Source of the DNA: Deltaproteobacteria bacterium
Lineage (GTDB): Bacteria; Desulfobacterota; Desulfuromonadia; Geobacterales; JAJYBI01
Direction of reading: 5' to 3'
DNA length: 64,000 nucleotides
Assembly: GCA_021779095.1 (NCBI GenBank)
Contig: JAJYBI010000013.1
Coordinates: forward strand, 1 to 64,000
This document shows positions 1 through 9,775 of this stretch, one piece after another. Under the pieces are notes generated by a model. The model was not told the origin of the DNA. It saw only the letters and a program-made list of their open reading frames with translations, and did no database searches. Position 1 is the stretch's first letter. Each line of letters opens with the position of its first letter. The translations under genes and the position numbers were made by a program.

Positions 1-854
1 TTGCATTTAATCCACCGTTTCATCTTGGCAAGTTTCTGCACCGGATACATCCAGTCATAACCACCATTGAGCTTTGCCGCCAACAACTTTGTATCGTCAC
101 TGGAGTTGACCGGTATTCTCTTAGCGAGATACCGGTCTTCACGCCGAGTCTGTGTCCCGATACGCGTCGTGACGCCATATCGGTAACCACACTGCATGAG
201 AGAATCTTTTATCATCAAACGGAATTCGGAATCATAGTCAGGAAAGCCGAACGGGTAGGAAAAGCCGTGTACGGCATGGCCGAGCTTGTCTTCAATCGTC
301 TCCTTGGAGCGCAGCAGTTCCGTCATAATGTCATCTCTACCCAAAGTTTCCAGGTGTGGGTGGGTCACCGTATGGGAGCCGAAGGTCACACCCCGCGCAT
401 TCAACTCCTGTACTTCTTTCCAAACCATACAGTCACGACCTTTGAAACGCTTGCGTTCATGGGCGATGTAGGATGTCGGCAGGAACACCGTTGCATGAAA
501 TCCGTAACCTTCCAGGATCGGGTATGCATGCGAATAAAAATCGAGGTAACCGTCATCGAAGGTAATGACGGCACATCTGTCATTGCCGGTGGTGCTGTCG
601 AAATTGCCAGAACAGAGCCGCGCCATTGCTTCATCAAGTGTAATGACCCGAAAGCCGCTCTCTTTCAAGAGACGCATTTGCGCATTGAAGATGTCGGGAG
701 CCGTAACAACTCCGTAATAGGGATGCACGTAAGGTTCTGAACCATGCGAGACGCTGTGGTACATCAGGATCGGCATCCTGATGCCATTACCACTGCCCTC
801 ACCATCCAGGTGCCTGAAAAGGGCCAACGAAAGTATTCGATCGAGTCTGATCAT
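1..854 (-). CDS. Polysaccharide deacetylase family protein (C-terminus runs off the window)
   Basis: Read by hand on the minus strand; absent from the ORF track because it is open at the edge. Starts MIRLDRILSLALFRHLDGEGSGNGIRMPILMYHSVSHG; contains ITFDDGYLDFYSHAYPIL and GSHTVTHPHL (NodB motifs). ATGA overlap with the upstream glycosyltransferase. Confidence 0.85.
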   Translation of the reverse strand, partial: MIRLDRILSLALFRHLDGEGSGNGIRMPILMYHSVSHGSEPYVHPYYGVVTAPDIFNAQMRLLKESGFRVITLDEAMARLCSGNFDSTTGNDRCAVITFDDGYLDFYSHAYPILEGYGFHATVFLPTSYIAHERKRFKGRDCMVWKEVQELNARGVTFGSHTVTHPHLETLGRDDIMTELLRSKETIEDKLGHAVHGFSYPFGFPDYDSEFRLMIKDSLMQCGYRYGVTTRIGTQTRREDRYLAKRIPVNSSDDTKLLAAKLNGGYDWMYPVQKLAKMKRWIKC

Positions 855-2026
855 CACGAGTTCCCCTGTACGAGCTTGTCCACCAAATTGAAATAATCCT
901 TACGTTTCACGTCCCAGCTCTGTTTCGCAATGTAAGTGAATGAATTTTCGACCAGTTTCTTTCTTAACGCATCGTTATGGATCATTTCCAGCATCGCGTC
1001 GGCAAGACTGTGCTCATCACCGGATCGGAAGAACTTCACCAGTGAGTCGTTGAAGTAATATTTATCGATGCGGGTGCTTGCCGCCACCACGGGCACACCC
1101 AACGCCATGAATTCGAAGATCTTTGTACTGAATGCTTCCCCCCCAAAAGAATCGTCTCTTTTGGGTACGATCCCGATATCGGCATTAGCCATGATCTGGG
1201 CGATATCGTAAATGGGCATGATGCCGTGTAATATTACGCGATCCTGCAATGACATCTCCTTGATGAGTTGTGCCAACTGCTCCCTGCTGCTGCCATCACC
1301 GTATATATGGAACTCGGCTTCAGGAACCTGGTCCTTGATGATATTGAAGGCCTTCACTGCGATGTCGACACCCTGGTGCCAGTTGAGGCTTCCGGGATAG
1401 ATCATGACTACACGTCCGTCGGCTTTCCTCGTACGCATCGAAGCATTAAACAGACGGCTGTCGGGATAATTCAGATAGGTGGAACATTTTTCAGTGGCAA
1501 CCGACCTTTCTGTAAGCACTTTTTCCCACAGATGATTTGCGATGATGACGTGGTCAGAGAAGCTGGTTGAGCTTTGTTCAACCTTTTTCAGTGCCTTGAA
1601 AACTATCGAATCCTTGCTTACCCCGAATTTACTCGTATAGAACTCAGGTACGATGTCGTGAATATCGAGGATTATCTTGGCACCCTTGATCTTTGCAAAT
1701 AAGGCTGCAAACACCTCGAAATCCGGCACCGAGTGCACATGAATCAAATCGTATGGTTGAGACATATGCTGTTTCGTGAGGACAAATGACGATCTGACGA
1801 GGAACCCCACCATCCGTTTCAGATAACAGAGTTTACCCCGCTCGTTGATTTCTCTCTTCTGGATTCGATGTACGCGCACTCCGTTGATAACCTCTATTGG
1901 AGCCTTATCGTTGCGCATAAGAGATATAACATCAACCTGGTCACCACGCGCTACAAGTGCCTCTGCATATCGCATAATGCGATTGTCGTTCTCATAAAAT
2001 GCATATGCCAGCATACACGCTCTCAT
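854..2026 (-). CDS. Glycosyltransferase family 4-like protein (EPS cluster)
   Basis: 390 aa; GT-B features: IHVHSVPDFEVFAALFAK, VMIYPGSLNWHQGVDIAVKAF, C-terminal EAFSTKIFEFMALGVPVVAA. Confidence 0.88.
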   Translation of the reverse strand: MRACMLAYAFYENDNRIMRYAEALVARGDQVDVISLMRNDKAPIEVINGVRVHRIQKREINERGKLCYLKRMVGFLVRSSFVLTKQHMSQPYDLIHVHSVPDFEVFAALFAKIKGAKIILDIHDIVPEFYTSKFGVSKDSIVFKALKKVEQSSTSFSDHVIIANHLWEKVLTERSVATEKCSTYLNYPDSRLFNASMRTRKADGRVVMIYPGSLNWHQGVDIAVKAFNIIKDQVPEAEFHIYGDGSSREQLAQLIKEMSLQDRVILHGIMPIYDIAQIMANADIGIVPKRDDSFGGEAFSTKIFEFMALGVPVVAASTRIDKYYFNDSLVKFFRSGDEHSLADAMLEMIHNDALRKKLVENSFTYIAKQSWDVKRKDYFNLVDKLVQGNS

Positions 2027-2106
2027 ATATCACCTTTTAATCCATCTGCTTTTGTCTTCAATATTCCATACATAAACGATGTATTCATGGATTTAAGCTA
2101 CGTTTA

Positions 2107-3156
2107 TCAGCTTATGTTGTTTATTATTACAACACTGCTGACCGGTCTGACGTTGAACATTATCTTATGACCATCTACAATACTATGTTTTATCAATATT
2201 GACCCTTGATACACTTTTGCATTTATCGACGTTGCGACACTCGCCACAACGGTAAGTTCCTGATCATACATCGGATCACCTGCCGCAATGAGCCGGTATT
2301 TATAGAAATGTTCGCCACTATCAATCATTTCGAGTTTCGCATTTCTGTATTCATGCTCATATTTCAATATCTGCGTTAAGGGGGCTATCCATACTTTGTT
2401 TCGAACTCGCGACAGGCGGTCGAGAAACTGCTCAAACTGCTCCTTACGGCACGTCGCTTCAAATCCGTCAACAAGGGCTCTCATTCGCTCAAGCATCGTT
2501 GGTGTCCCGATGTTGTGAAACACGAATGGCAGGTGTCCGTGTGTATTGATCGCATCATGTAATCGCTTGTCGATGGATACTTCAGAATCCCGAGAATTGA
2601 TTCCGGTTGCGGGATGGTGACCGTCGTACAGGTCGATCAGGTTGTATTTCGCGACCAGTTGTTTGTATTCCGGCGCGGCATCGCTCCACTGCCGCCCTCC
2701 CCAAAGACACCGTCTCCCCCCTCCACTGGCAAACACCGTCACCCTGCTTCTCGTGGGATACAGCCGCCAGATCAGTTCAGAAACCTCGCCGATCTCGCGC
2801 TCAGCCTCCCGAATCGTACGTGCCCCGCGGTGATGCGCGGTATGGTTGCCCAGTTCGTGTCCCATTGCCGGAACCTTCCGTTCCCAGAAATCCCGGTGCA
2901 TCTGATATCTTTCCAGTCCGGGATTCACCATGAACGTAGCCTTGATGCCGTACCGGTTCAGAACCGGTATGACGTAATCGACATGTGACGCCAGTGAATC
3001 GTCAAAACGGAGGCTGATCGCAGCATCCCTGTTGTCGAACCAGCGAGCGATGACAGCGTTCCCGCAGGTTGACGCATTCGCCTGGTTATTGGACAAAACT
3101 ATCCCCCCCAATAGAAGTGTCATACCTAAAACCCAATGAAAGGCCGCCGTACGCAT
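2107..3156 (-). CDS. Secreted polysaccharide deacetylase family protein
   Basis: Signal-like MRTAAFHWVLGMTLLLGGIVLSNNQANA; ISLRFDDSLASHVDYVIPVLNRYGIKATFMVNP and HELGNHTAHHRG. Internal ATG at 3156 preferred over the 3243 ORF start. Confidence 0.8.
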   Translation of the reverse strand: MRTAAFHWVLGMTLLLGGIVLSNNQANASTCGNAVIARWFDNRDAAISLRFDDSLASHVDYVIPVLNRYGIKATFMVNPGLERYQMHRDFWERKVPAMGHELGNHTAHHRGARTIREAEREIGEVSELIWRLYPTRSRVTVFASGGGRRCLWGGRQWSDAAPEYKQLVAKYNLIDLYDGHHPATGINSRDSEVSIDKRLHDAINTHGHLPFVFHNIGTPTMLERMRALVDGFEATCRKEQFEQFLDRLSRVRNKVWIAPLTQILKYEHEYRNAKLEMIDSGEHFYKYRLIAAGDPMYDQELTVVASVATSINAKVYQGSILIKHSIVDGHKIMFNVRPVSSVVIINNIS

Positions 3157-3173
3157 CGCTATAACCTGTGCTT

Positions 3174-4193
3174 TCAGGGAAATCTCTTGACGATCGCAGG
3201 ACCCAGCATTTCTGCAAATGCCGTTGGCATCATCTTCCAGCAATTCTCGAACAGCTTCCTTTTGCGTCCCCTTTTGACCGCAAATTCAGTCCGTTGCCCG
3301 TTATTGGGGTAGTATTGGTAGAAATAGCCGTGCTGATCCCCTCCCCACCCCAACCTGTATTCATCAGTTTCACCATTGGCAGGAATTCTGCCCGAATGAA
3401 AAATTTTCTTCTTTGACAGGGCAAAATTCCTGATCAGCTCCCAGTAGAGACGATATACATAGGCGTTGTCCAAATGGACCGGATGGCAGGTGAAGGGAAA
3501 CGACACGGTCTCTTTGAATGACTTGACCATGGTGGCGGCAACGATCGCACCGTTATTTTTCAGAAAGGCAATGGTGTACATGTCGAAGGCCAGCAGATCT
3601 TCGATCCACCGTTTATTGACACAAGGGATCCCTCTGTTGTGAAGATGCCTCATCAGTATGCGGTAAAACGCCGTGAAATCTTTCGAAGGATATTCAAGCG
3701 TCAGATTTTCGGCATAGGTCTCGACAATCTTATCCCGGTTCCGTTCCGCCAGACCGAACCAGAGATCGTCGATGCTGCCAGTCAGATTCAGTTCCCGATT
3801 GAAATAATTATCATCAACGGTCAGATCCCCTTCCATCTTGTATTTGTACTGCTTCAGCGTGATGGGACAGGAACCGCATCCCCGGGAGATGGAGATCGCC
3901 TTCTCCAGGAGCGCACTGCGCACCGCCTCGTCGTCGGCGACGATCCCCCCTGCCACCGCATAGGGGACCGACATGAGCACGCTTCCGGACCGGCCTCTTT
4001 TCAGACGGTACAGCGGAAGGATGCCGCAGATCTCGGGGCCGTCGTATACCGCGATCGGGTAGAAATCGAACCGGTAGTGCCGCTTCAGCACCTCGCTCCA
4101 GTCGTAGCTCTGCCAGGCGATGGTGTGCGGATTCCCGGCGACGAACCGCTCCCAGTCTCCCTTCATCCGTTCTGTGATGACTACCGGTTCCAT
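3174..4193 (-). CDS. FemAB/BioF2-like GNAT-fold acyl- or peptidyltransferase (EPS-associated)
   Basis: 339 aa; N-terminal WQSYDWSEVLKRHYRFDFYPIAVYDGPEICGILPLYRLKRG, typical of FemAB-like proteins. Confidence 0.7.
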   Translation of the reverse strand: MEPVVITERMKGDWERFVAGNPHTIAWQSYDWSEVLKRHYRFDFYPIAVYDGPEICGILPLYRLKRGRSGSVLMSVPYAVAGGIVADDEAVRSALLEKAISISRGCGSCPITLKQYKYKMEGDLTVDDNYFNRELNLTGSIDDLWFGLAERNRDKIVETYAENLTLEYPSKDFTAFYRILMRHLHNRGIPCVNKRWIEDLLAFDMYTIAFLKNNGAIVAATMVKSFKETVSFPFTCHPVHLDNAYVYRLYWELIRNFALSKKKIFHSGRIPANGETDEYRLGWGGDQHGYFYQYYPNNGQRTEFAVKRGRKRKLFENCWKMMPTAFAEMLGPAIVKRFP

Positions 4194-5635
4194 GTCGCCT
4201 CCTGCTGCTTCGCCTCGTTGATCACCATGAGGTATTTTCCCGACACCGTCGGCTCGATCCGGTCAACGTAGACGATCGCCAGCTCCGTGTCGGGGGTGAA
4301 GTTGTCAGCCACCGCCGAGCGGATGTACCATTCCGTCCCCTCGTCGTACCCGTCGCCCCGCTGGATGGCGATCCGTAGGTTCTTCTCCCGGGTGTAGACC
4401 ACCTGGAACCGCCTGATCCGGTCCGCATGTTCGGACGACATGAAGACGCGGCACCAGAAGTTGGGGGAGATCATCCGACCCGATTTTGTATGGAAGATCT
4501 CACCGGTGCGCCCCAAGAGGTTCTTCAGGAGCTGCAGCTGACGTCCGCAACCGCAGCCTGCCGGGGCAACCTCCGCCACATCCCCCATCCGGTAGCGGAT
4601 GAACGGCATGGGTGTCGCATCGAGCGTCGTCACCAAAAGCTCCCCCGGGTGTGCAGCCCCGGCAGAGGCAGGCTCGCTCTCGACCAGCAGGTATTCCTGG
4701 TTCACGTGCAGCCCTCCCGCGGGGCAGAGGGCGGCGATGTGCCCGACCTCCCGGGCGCCGTAGATGTTAGAGATGCCGCAGCCAAAGGTTTCACGCAAGA
4801 GCCGCTCCTCATGTCCGTACAGGGGTGCGGCCCAGGAAATCGCCAGCTGCAGGGGGATTGCGGCGGTATCGATCTTGTTGCGCCGCACATAATCCGCCAG
4901 CCCCGTGAGCGCCGAGGTGTACCCCCACAGGACGCGGGGCCGGAAGGCGCGCATCTTTTCGATGCAGAGCGCGAACTCCTCCTCCGCCAGGTTGGTCCCC
5001 GGCAGGATGAGCTGGTGCCACAGGTGCTTTCTCACGTTCAGCGACCGGCTGTCCGGCAGGTATGCCGTGGCAAGCCGCGCCATGCGCGCCTCTCGTGCGC
5101 CTGGCCCGATGCCGAACCACTTTTTCAGCCGCATCTCGCAGGCCCAGTTCATCGACGTGCGGGAACCGTCCTCGAAGAAGACCGTCGGGGCCCCGGTGGA
5201 GCCGCTGGAGGTGTTCCGGACGAGCTTGTGCCGGCGGAAACGCGAAAGCGGGATCGGTTCGCCGGAAGGCCGCCCTGCCCCCTCCGCCACCGGAATGGAG
5301 GCGGCGAACCGCTCGTCCACCATCTCCCGGTAGGCGTCCATCAGGTCACTCCGGGTCAGGGCGGGGATGAGCCGGATGTCGTCCAGCGACCGGATATCAC
5401 CCGGTTGAAGCCCCAGTTTGCGGAACCGCTCCCGGTAGAACGGCACATGCCGCGCCGCCTGCTCCAGCGTGGCGGAGAGTTTTTTGAACTGGACGTGCCG
5501 CAGCACGTCCTCCCGGAACCACTCGGACCGCGTGAACTCACGGTACTGCCCGATGATCCCTTTACGGTTCATCAGGTAGTTGGACGCCGGAAAGACAACG
5601 TAACCGACCAGATTGTCCATGATGGTTGTCCGCAT
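4181..5635 (-). CDS. PaaK/CapK-like adenylate-forming ligase (phenylacetate-CoA ligase family)
   Basis: 484 aa; VRNTSSGSTGAPTVFFEDGSR, ISNIYGAREVGHIAALCPAGGLHVNQEY, PFIRYRMGDVAEVAPAGCGCGR. Confidence 0.88.
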   Translation of the reverse strand: MRTTIMDNLVGYVVFPASNYLMNRKGIIGQYREFTRSEWFREDVLRHVQFKKLSATLEQAARHVPFYRERFRKLGLQPGDIRSLDDIRLIPALTRSDLMDAYREMVDERFAASIPVAEGAGRPSGEPIPLSRFRRHKLVRNTSSGSTGAPTVFFEDGSRTSMNWACEMRLKKWFGIGPGAREARMARLATAYLPDSRSLNVRKHLWHQLILPGTNLAEEEFALCIEKMRAFRPRVLWGYTSALTGLADYVRRNKIDTAAIPLQLAISWAAPLYGHEERLLRETFGCGISNIYGAREVGHIAALCPAGGLHVNQEYLLVESEPASAGAAHPGELLVTTLDATPMPFIRYRMGDVAEVAPAGCGCGRQLQLLKNLLGRTGEIFHTKSGRMISPNFWCRVFMSSEHADRIRRFQVVYTREKNLRIAIQRGDGYDEGTEWYIRSAVADNFTPDTELAIVYVDRIEPTVSGKYLMVINEAKQQEATWNR

Positions 5636-5639
5636 GACG

Positions 5640-6278
5640 TCACCTCACCCTGGTGCAGGACCAGCTCTTCGTGGTAAACCGCTTGCAGTACCGGATATCC
5701 GCGATCTCCGTGAACCCCACCTTGCGGGTCAGTTTCAGGTTCGGCTCGTTGTCGCTGAGCGTACCGCCGTAGAACCGCCTGACTCCCCTCTCCTTCAGCT
5801 CGGCGAAGATTCGGTACCGCAGCTCCGCGCCGAGCCCCTTTCCCCGGTACCGGTTGTTGACGGTGATCTGCTCCGACCAGGCGTTCCCTTTGCCGAAGTC
5901 GCGGTGCGTCTTCACCAGCGGCATCTCCACCCTGCCGAACGCCACGATATTGAACCCCGCCACTGTCTCCCCGTCCAGCGCCACGAGGCAGACCCCCCCG
6001 TCGTCAAGCTTCGCCGCCACCCCCCCCTGAAGCCACTCCTCCAGCTCTTCCACCTGCGAGATCAGCGCGGTGTCGTCCGGTCCGATCACCCGATAGGTGA
6101 ATTCCCCCTCCGTGAACCGTCGGGGAGCATGGCGACGAAGATCGATGCCGTAGATCCGGTACGTCGTGGTGTCATAGACCGACTTCGCGAGGTACCGGAC
6201 CCCCTTGCACAGCGCCGTTCCCAGCCCGTGATCCACGTAATTCCTTTTCAGCTTCCGGTACGCGATGTCGAGTCCCAT
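5640..6278 (-). CDS. GNAT family N-acetyltransferase
   Basis: Start at MGLDIAYRKLKRN with SD GGAGGGGG; ITVNNRYRGKGLGAELRYRIFAEL acetyl-CoA binding motif. Confidence 0.8.
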   Translation of the reverse strand: MGLDIAYRKLKRNYVDHGLGTALCKGVRYLAKSVYDTTTYRIYGIDLRRHAPRRFTEGEFTYRVIGPDDTALISQVEELEEWLQGGVAAKLDDGGVCLVALDGETVAGFNIVAFGRVEMPLVKTHRDFGKGNAWSEQITVNNRYRGKGLGAELRYRIFAELKERGVRRFYGGTLSDNEPNLKLTRKVGFTEIADIRYCKRFTTKSWSCTRVR

Positions 6279-7758
6279 GACCCCCTCCGTCAGACTGCGG
6301 CTGCAGCTCCACATGCCCCACCCAGGTAGGATGCGGCACGAAATTCAGGTTGCGGTACTGTTTGTAGTTCTCCAGGTCGCAGGTCCGTCCACCGTCCAGG
6401 ACCCGGATATCGGACCGACGGCCGCCCAGGTGCGGCCCGACGGTGTTGCCGTAATCGAACGCCCGGTAAACGAGCGGGATCTTGTCGATATCGAACCCCA
6501 TGAGGGTGGTCGCGACCGCATCCACACTGACCGGGTTGAAGCCGGCCATGAGCACCCCCGCGTGCACCGGGTCCGGATTGACCGGGCCGTCCTTCTCGCC
6601 GGCGATGATCCCGTCCACAAGGCAGAAGAAGGTCCTCTGCGGCACGTCGTGGATCTGCCCCTCCTTGTCCGCATAGAAGACGATCCGGTTCAGGTCGAAC
6701 AGCGTCCGCCAGAGGGTGTCGTTCCCGTACCACATCGCCTCGTACACGTCGTCCTTGAACGGGACGATCTTGTGGGAATCCCAGACGAGCCTTTTTACAA
6801 TGGCGCAGAGGAGCTTCACCGGCATGTACGGGCTGGACTGGATGATGTCGTGCAGGTAGAGGCAGATCCGCTTGCGCAGCGAGGGGTGGATGTACTGGTC
6901 CCCTCCCTCCGCCACGGAGCCGGTGATGAAATGGGGCAGGCAGTCCTTCAGCGCCGGGATTCCCATGAAGTTCTTCAGTGCCAGCGTCACCGCCGTCCGC
7001 CGGTGGGTCTTCAGCTTCGGGATGCTGATGACCGCGTCGCTCTGCAGGAACGATCGGGGAAAGACGTACTGGTGCCGCCCCTCCGAGTGGTACCTGTACA
7101 TGTTCTTGTAGCTGGCGATGGCGATCCTCAGCCGCTTCGGATCGATGCCGACGAAGCAACTCTTCTCCCCCAGGTCCACCGCCTGGTACCCCTCCGGGTC
7201 CTGCTCCACCGGGACCCGTGCCCACTTGCCGTAGAGCCAGGAACGGGTGCCGCGCACGACCCTGAGATCGAAACATTCCAGCGGGATGGGGCAGTTCGAG
7301 CGGTACCAGTCCAGAAGCCCCTCGATCTGCGAGACGTGCATCGCCTTGTCGAATTCGCCGAAGATGATCTGGGAGTCGCCGATGATGATCTTTCCCCGCC
7401 CCCCCAGGGCGATGCAGACGTAATCCAGGACCGGCCTGAGGATCGAGGCGTGGACGATCACCGAGAAGATGTTCTCGTCGCCCGGGTGGTCGTGGTTGAC
7501 GGTGTTCGGCTTGATGAAAACCGTCATCCCCGGCCGCACGATCCCCCGGAACGGGTTCCAGTTCGGGGTACCGAAGTTGTCGGCATCGAGCCCGAGCCGG
7601 CGCAGGGTCTCCCGCACCTCGCCGTAGATCGCGTTGCCGGGGTCCGTCTCGCTCCCCCGGTACTCCGGGTACCGTTCCGGCGGATGGAACGGCACGGCGG
7701 TCGGGTAGTCTTTCGATGCGGTACAGTTGACCGCGACACGATTATCGAAGAATGTCAT
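6172..7758 (-). CDS. DUF362 domain-containing protein
   Basis: 528 aa; MTVFIKPNTVNHDHPG, DAVISIPKLKTHRRTAVTLALKNFMGI, VDGIIAGEKDGPVNPDPVHAGVLMAGFNPVSVDAVATTLMGFD. C-terminal tail overlaps the next gene by about 107 nt. Confidence 0.85.
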   Translation of the reverse strand: MTFFDNRVAVNCTASKDYPTAVPFHPPERYPEYRGSETDPGNAIYGEVRETLRRLGLDADNFGTPNWNPFRGIVRPGMTVFIKPNTVNHDHPGDENIFSVIVHASILRPVLDYVCIALGGRGKIIIGDSQIIFGEFDKAMHVSQIEGLLDWYRSNCPIPLECFDLRVVRGTRSWLYGKWARVPVEQDPEGYQAVDLGEKSCFVGIDPKRLRIAIASYKNMYRYHSEGRHQYVFPRSFLQSDAVISIPKLKTHRRTAVTLALKNFMGIPALKDCLPHFITGSVAEGGDQYIHPSLRKRICLYLHDIIQSSPYMPVKLLCAIVKRLVWDSHKIVPFKDDVYEAMWYGNDTLWRTLFDLNRIVFYADKEGQIHDVPQRTFFCLVDGIIAGEKDGPVNPDPVHAGVLMAGFNPVSVDAVATTLMGFDIDKIPLVYRAFDYGNTVGPHLGGRRSDIRVLDGGRTCDLENYKQYRNLNFVPHPTWVGHVELQPQSDGGGHGTRHRVPEAEKELRGSRAGNGAVQGGPVPREVGL

Positions 7759-7773
7759 GGCGCTCTCCTTGCC

Positions 7774-8685
7774 TCATCTCATGTGGCAGGCGACCTGCTT
7801 CGGCAGCGCATGCCAGAATTCCCCCGCATAGGTGGTTGCCACGTATTCCAGAAACTCCCGGTACCGCTCGGCGGGATATTCGTCCATCCCCGGCGCCGAG
7901 CCGTCGAAACTCATGTAGTCGGGATGGGTGATCAGCAGGGCCATCCCCCGATGATGTGCGATCCAGTCCAGCTTGGTCTTCCAGATGTCGATATTCCGTT
8001 CCTTCATGATGACGAAGAGGGTGAAGTCCTGGGGCAGGGTATAGGGAAGCTCCACGTACCCCCTGCAGCCGCTGTCCCCCCTGACGAGAAAGGGGAAGAT
8101 GGTGCCGGCGCCGTCCGGTTGCGGTTCGAACGGGTCCGTATCGAAGGTGGATGCGTCGTATTCGATCTCCAGATCGTGAATCCATTCCAGGTTGTGGTGC
8201 ATGGCCGGCGACCGGAACCCCACCGCGTCCCACTCCTTCAGGACCCGGTTGATCTGTTGCGCCTGACGAAGGAACGTTTCCCGCGACCGGTACAGGGTAC
8301 CGTCGTGTGTGTAGCCGTGCACTCCCACCTCGAAGTCCCGGGCGGCGAGGTTGTGGCGCAGCGATGCCACTACCGGATAGTCCGCCGGCACGAAGTTGAA
8401 GGAAGAACGGAACCCCAGCGACTCTTCCAGCTCCGCCAGTTTATGACACTTGTCGTGTCCCCTCTGCCCTTCCACGTCGTGGGTCAGCACGAAAGCGAAC
8501 CGTTTCCCCTCGGGCCAGCCGGACCAGCCGTGGGGCGGTGCCGCGAATCTGTGGTCGATCGGCCATATATCCGTGGTCCTCATCCGCTTGCGCCGGGCGA
8601 TCCTGCTCCGGAGGTAGATCTGTACCCCTCGCGGGATGAACGGCTTGATATGGTAGTAGAGTTTCATGGCCGGTTGTCCCTTCAC
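7774..8685 (-). CDS. Polysaccharide deacetylase-like protein
   Basis: 303 aa; RFAFVLTHDVEGQRGHDKCHKLAELEE, DFEVGVHGYTHDGTLYRSRETFLRQA, VGFRSPAMHHNLEWI. Confidence 0.8.
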   Translation of the reverse strand: MKGQPAMKLYYHIKPFIPRGVQIYLRSRIARRKRMRTTDIWPIDHRFAAPPHGWSGWPEGKRFAFVLTHDVEGQRGHDKCHKLAELEESLGFRSSFNFVPADYPVVASLRHNLAARDFEVGVHGYTHDGTLYRSRETFLRQAQQINRVLKEWDAVGFRSPAMHHNLEWIHDLEIEYDASTFDTDPFEPQPDGAGTIFPFLVRGDSGCRGYVELPYTLPQDFTLFVIMKERNIDIWKTKLDWIAHHRGMALLITHPDYMSFDGSAPGMDEYPAERYREFLEYVATTYAGEFWHALPKQVACHMR

Positions 8686-9726
8686 TCAGCCGATATGCCG
8701 GTAGGCCATGGTTCCGATGACCTTGAGGAACGGCAGCGGAAGTCGTGAAAACAGGGGGGTGTACCTGTCCCCGAGGCCGGTACCCTCGTTCACGAACTCC
8801 CCGGCCGCCAGATCGTAACGGTAGTACCGTATGGCATACTCTTGGGCCCGCCACCCCAGCTTGAACTGACGCAGCCCGTCGTTGCCCGATTCGGTCCGTC
8901 CCATGCAGAGCTGGGTATAACCGCGGGAGGCGTACCAGCGGATAGCTTCCCACATGACCAGATTGTTCGCCCGCGTCTGCTGGTACTTAAGATCCGAGGC
9001 GCCGTACTTGAAGATCGCCTTTTCGCCGAGATGGAGGTAGACGGCACCGGCGATGACCCGGTCATGCAGCCGGGCCAGCACGACGATCCCCTGTCCACGC
9101 GCCATGACGTGCTCGTGCAGGTTGCGGAAGAACCGGTACGGCTGGGGGGGAAGGCCATGCCGCTTGCGCGTCAGGCAGTTCAGCCGGTAGAACTCGCGCA
9201 GCTCGGGCAGGGAGGCGCCGACGGTCACCTGCACCCCGTCGGCGATCGCCTTGAAGATGTTGCGCCGGGTGCTGTTCCGGAACCGGGACAGCATCGTCTC
9301 CTCATGCCGCACAAGGTCGAGGCGATGTCCGTAGAAGGAGCTGAACGCCTGCGCGTCACGGACGGCGCACTCTCCCCCCCTGATCTCCAGGTGCTGCCAG
9401 CCGGAACGGTTTCCGTAGCAGATGGCGTCGTCCAGGAGCTGCCCGTACCGCCCGTCATCCGTCAGGAGCGGGACGCAGAGATCGGTAAACGGGAGGGAGA
9501 TTCCCCGTTTTCCCGTCAGCATGCTGTCGACCTCCATGAACGGCATGAGCGCCTCCAGCGTGTGGTTCCCGATCGCCGCGAAATACCGCGGTACGTATCG
9601 GTAGGTGTCGCAGAGCACCTTCGCCCAGGACGTGGAATGAAAGAAGCTGTATCCCGGGTGAGTGAGAAGGAGTTCGTCCCACCCGCGGTACGCCACGGGG
9701 TTCACGATGTCGCAGTTCGTCATCAT
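8686..9726 (-). CDS. FemAB-like protein (second copy in the EPS cluster)
   Basis: 346 aa; FFHSTSWAKVLCDTYRYVPRYFAAIGNHTLEALMPFMEVDS; RNIFKAIADGVQVTVGASLPELREFYRLNCLTRKRHGLPPQPYRFF, typical of XrtA-associated FemAB proteins. Confidence 0.82.
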   Translation of the reverse strand: MMTNCDIVNPVAYRGWDELLLTHPGYSFFHSTSWAKVLCDTYRYVPRYFAAIGNHTLEALMPFMEVDSMLTGKRGISLPFTDLCVPLLTDDGRYGQLLDDAICYGNRSGWQHLEIRGGECAVRDAQAFSSFYGHRLDLVRHEETMLSRFRNSTRRNIFKAIADGVQVTVGASLPELREFYRLNCLTRKRHGLPPQPYRFFRNLHEHVMARGQGIVVLARLHDRVIAGAVYLHLGEKAIFKYGASDLKYQQTRANNLVMWEAIRWYASRGYTQLCMGRTESGNDGLRQFKLGWRAQEYAIRYYRYDLAAGEFVNEGTGLGDRYTPLFSRLPLPFLKVIGTMAYRHIG

Positions 9727-9775
9727 ACCGGCAGGACCTCACTGGCAGCGGGACCGTTCCGCCGCTGCGGAACCG

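Noticed and set aside
6265-8748. 827-aa plus-strand ORF
   Set aside because: Antisense to the DUF362 and deacetylase genes, which have clear family motifs. Its composition (R/H/P/V/D-rich, no motifs) is typical of mirror ORFs in GC-rich DNA.
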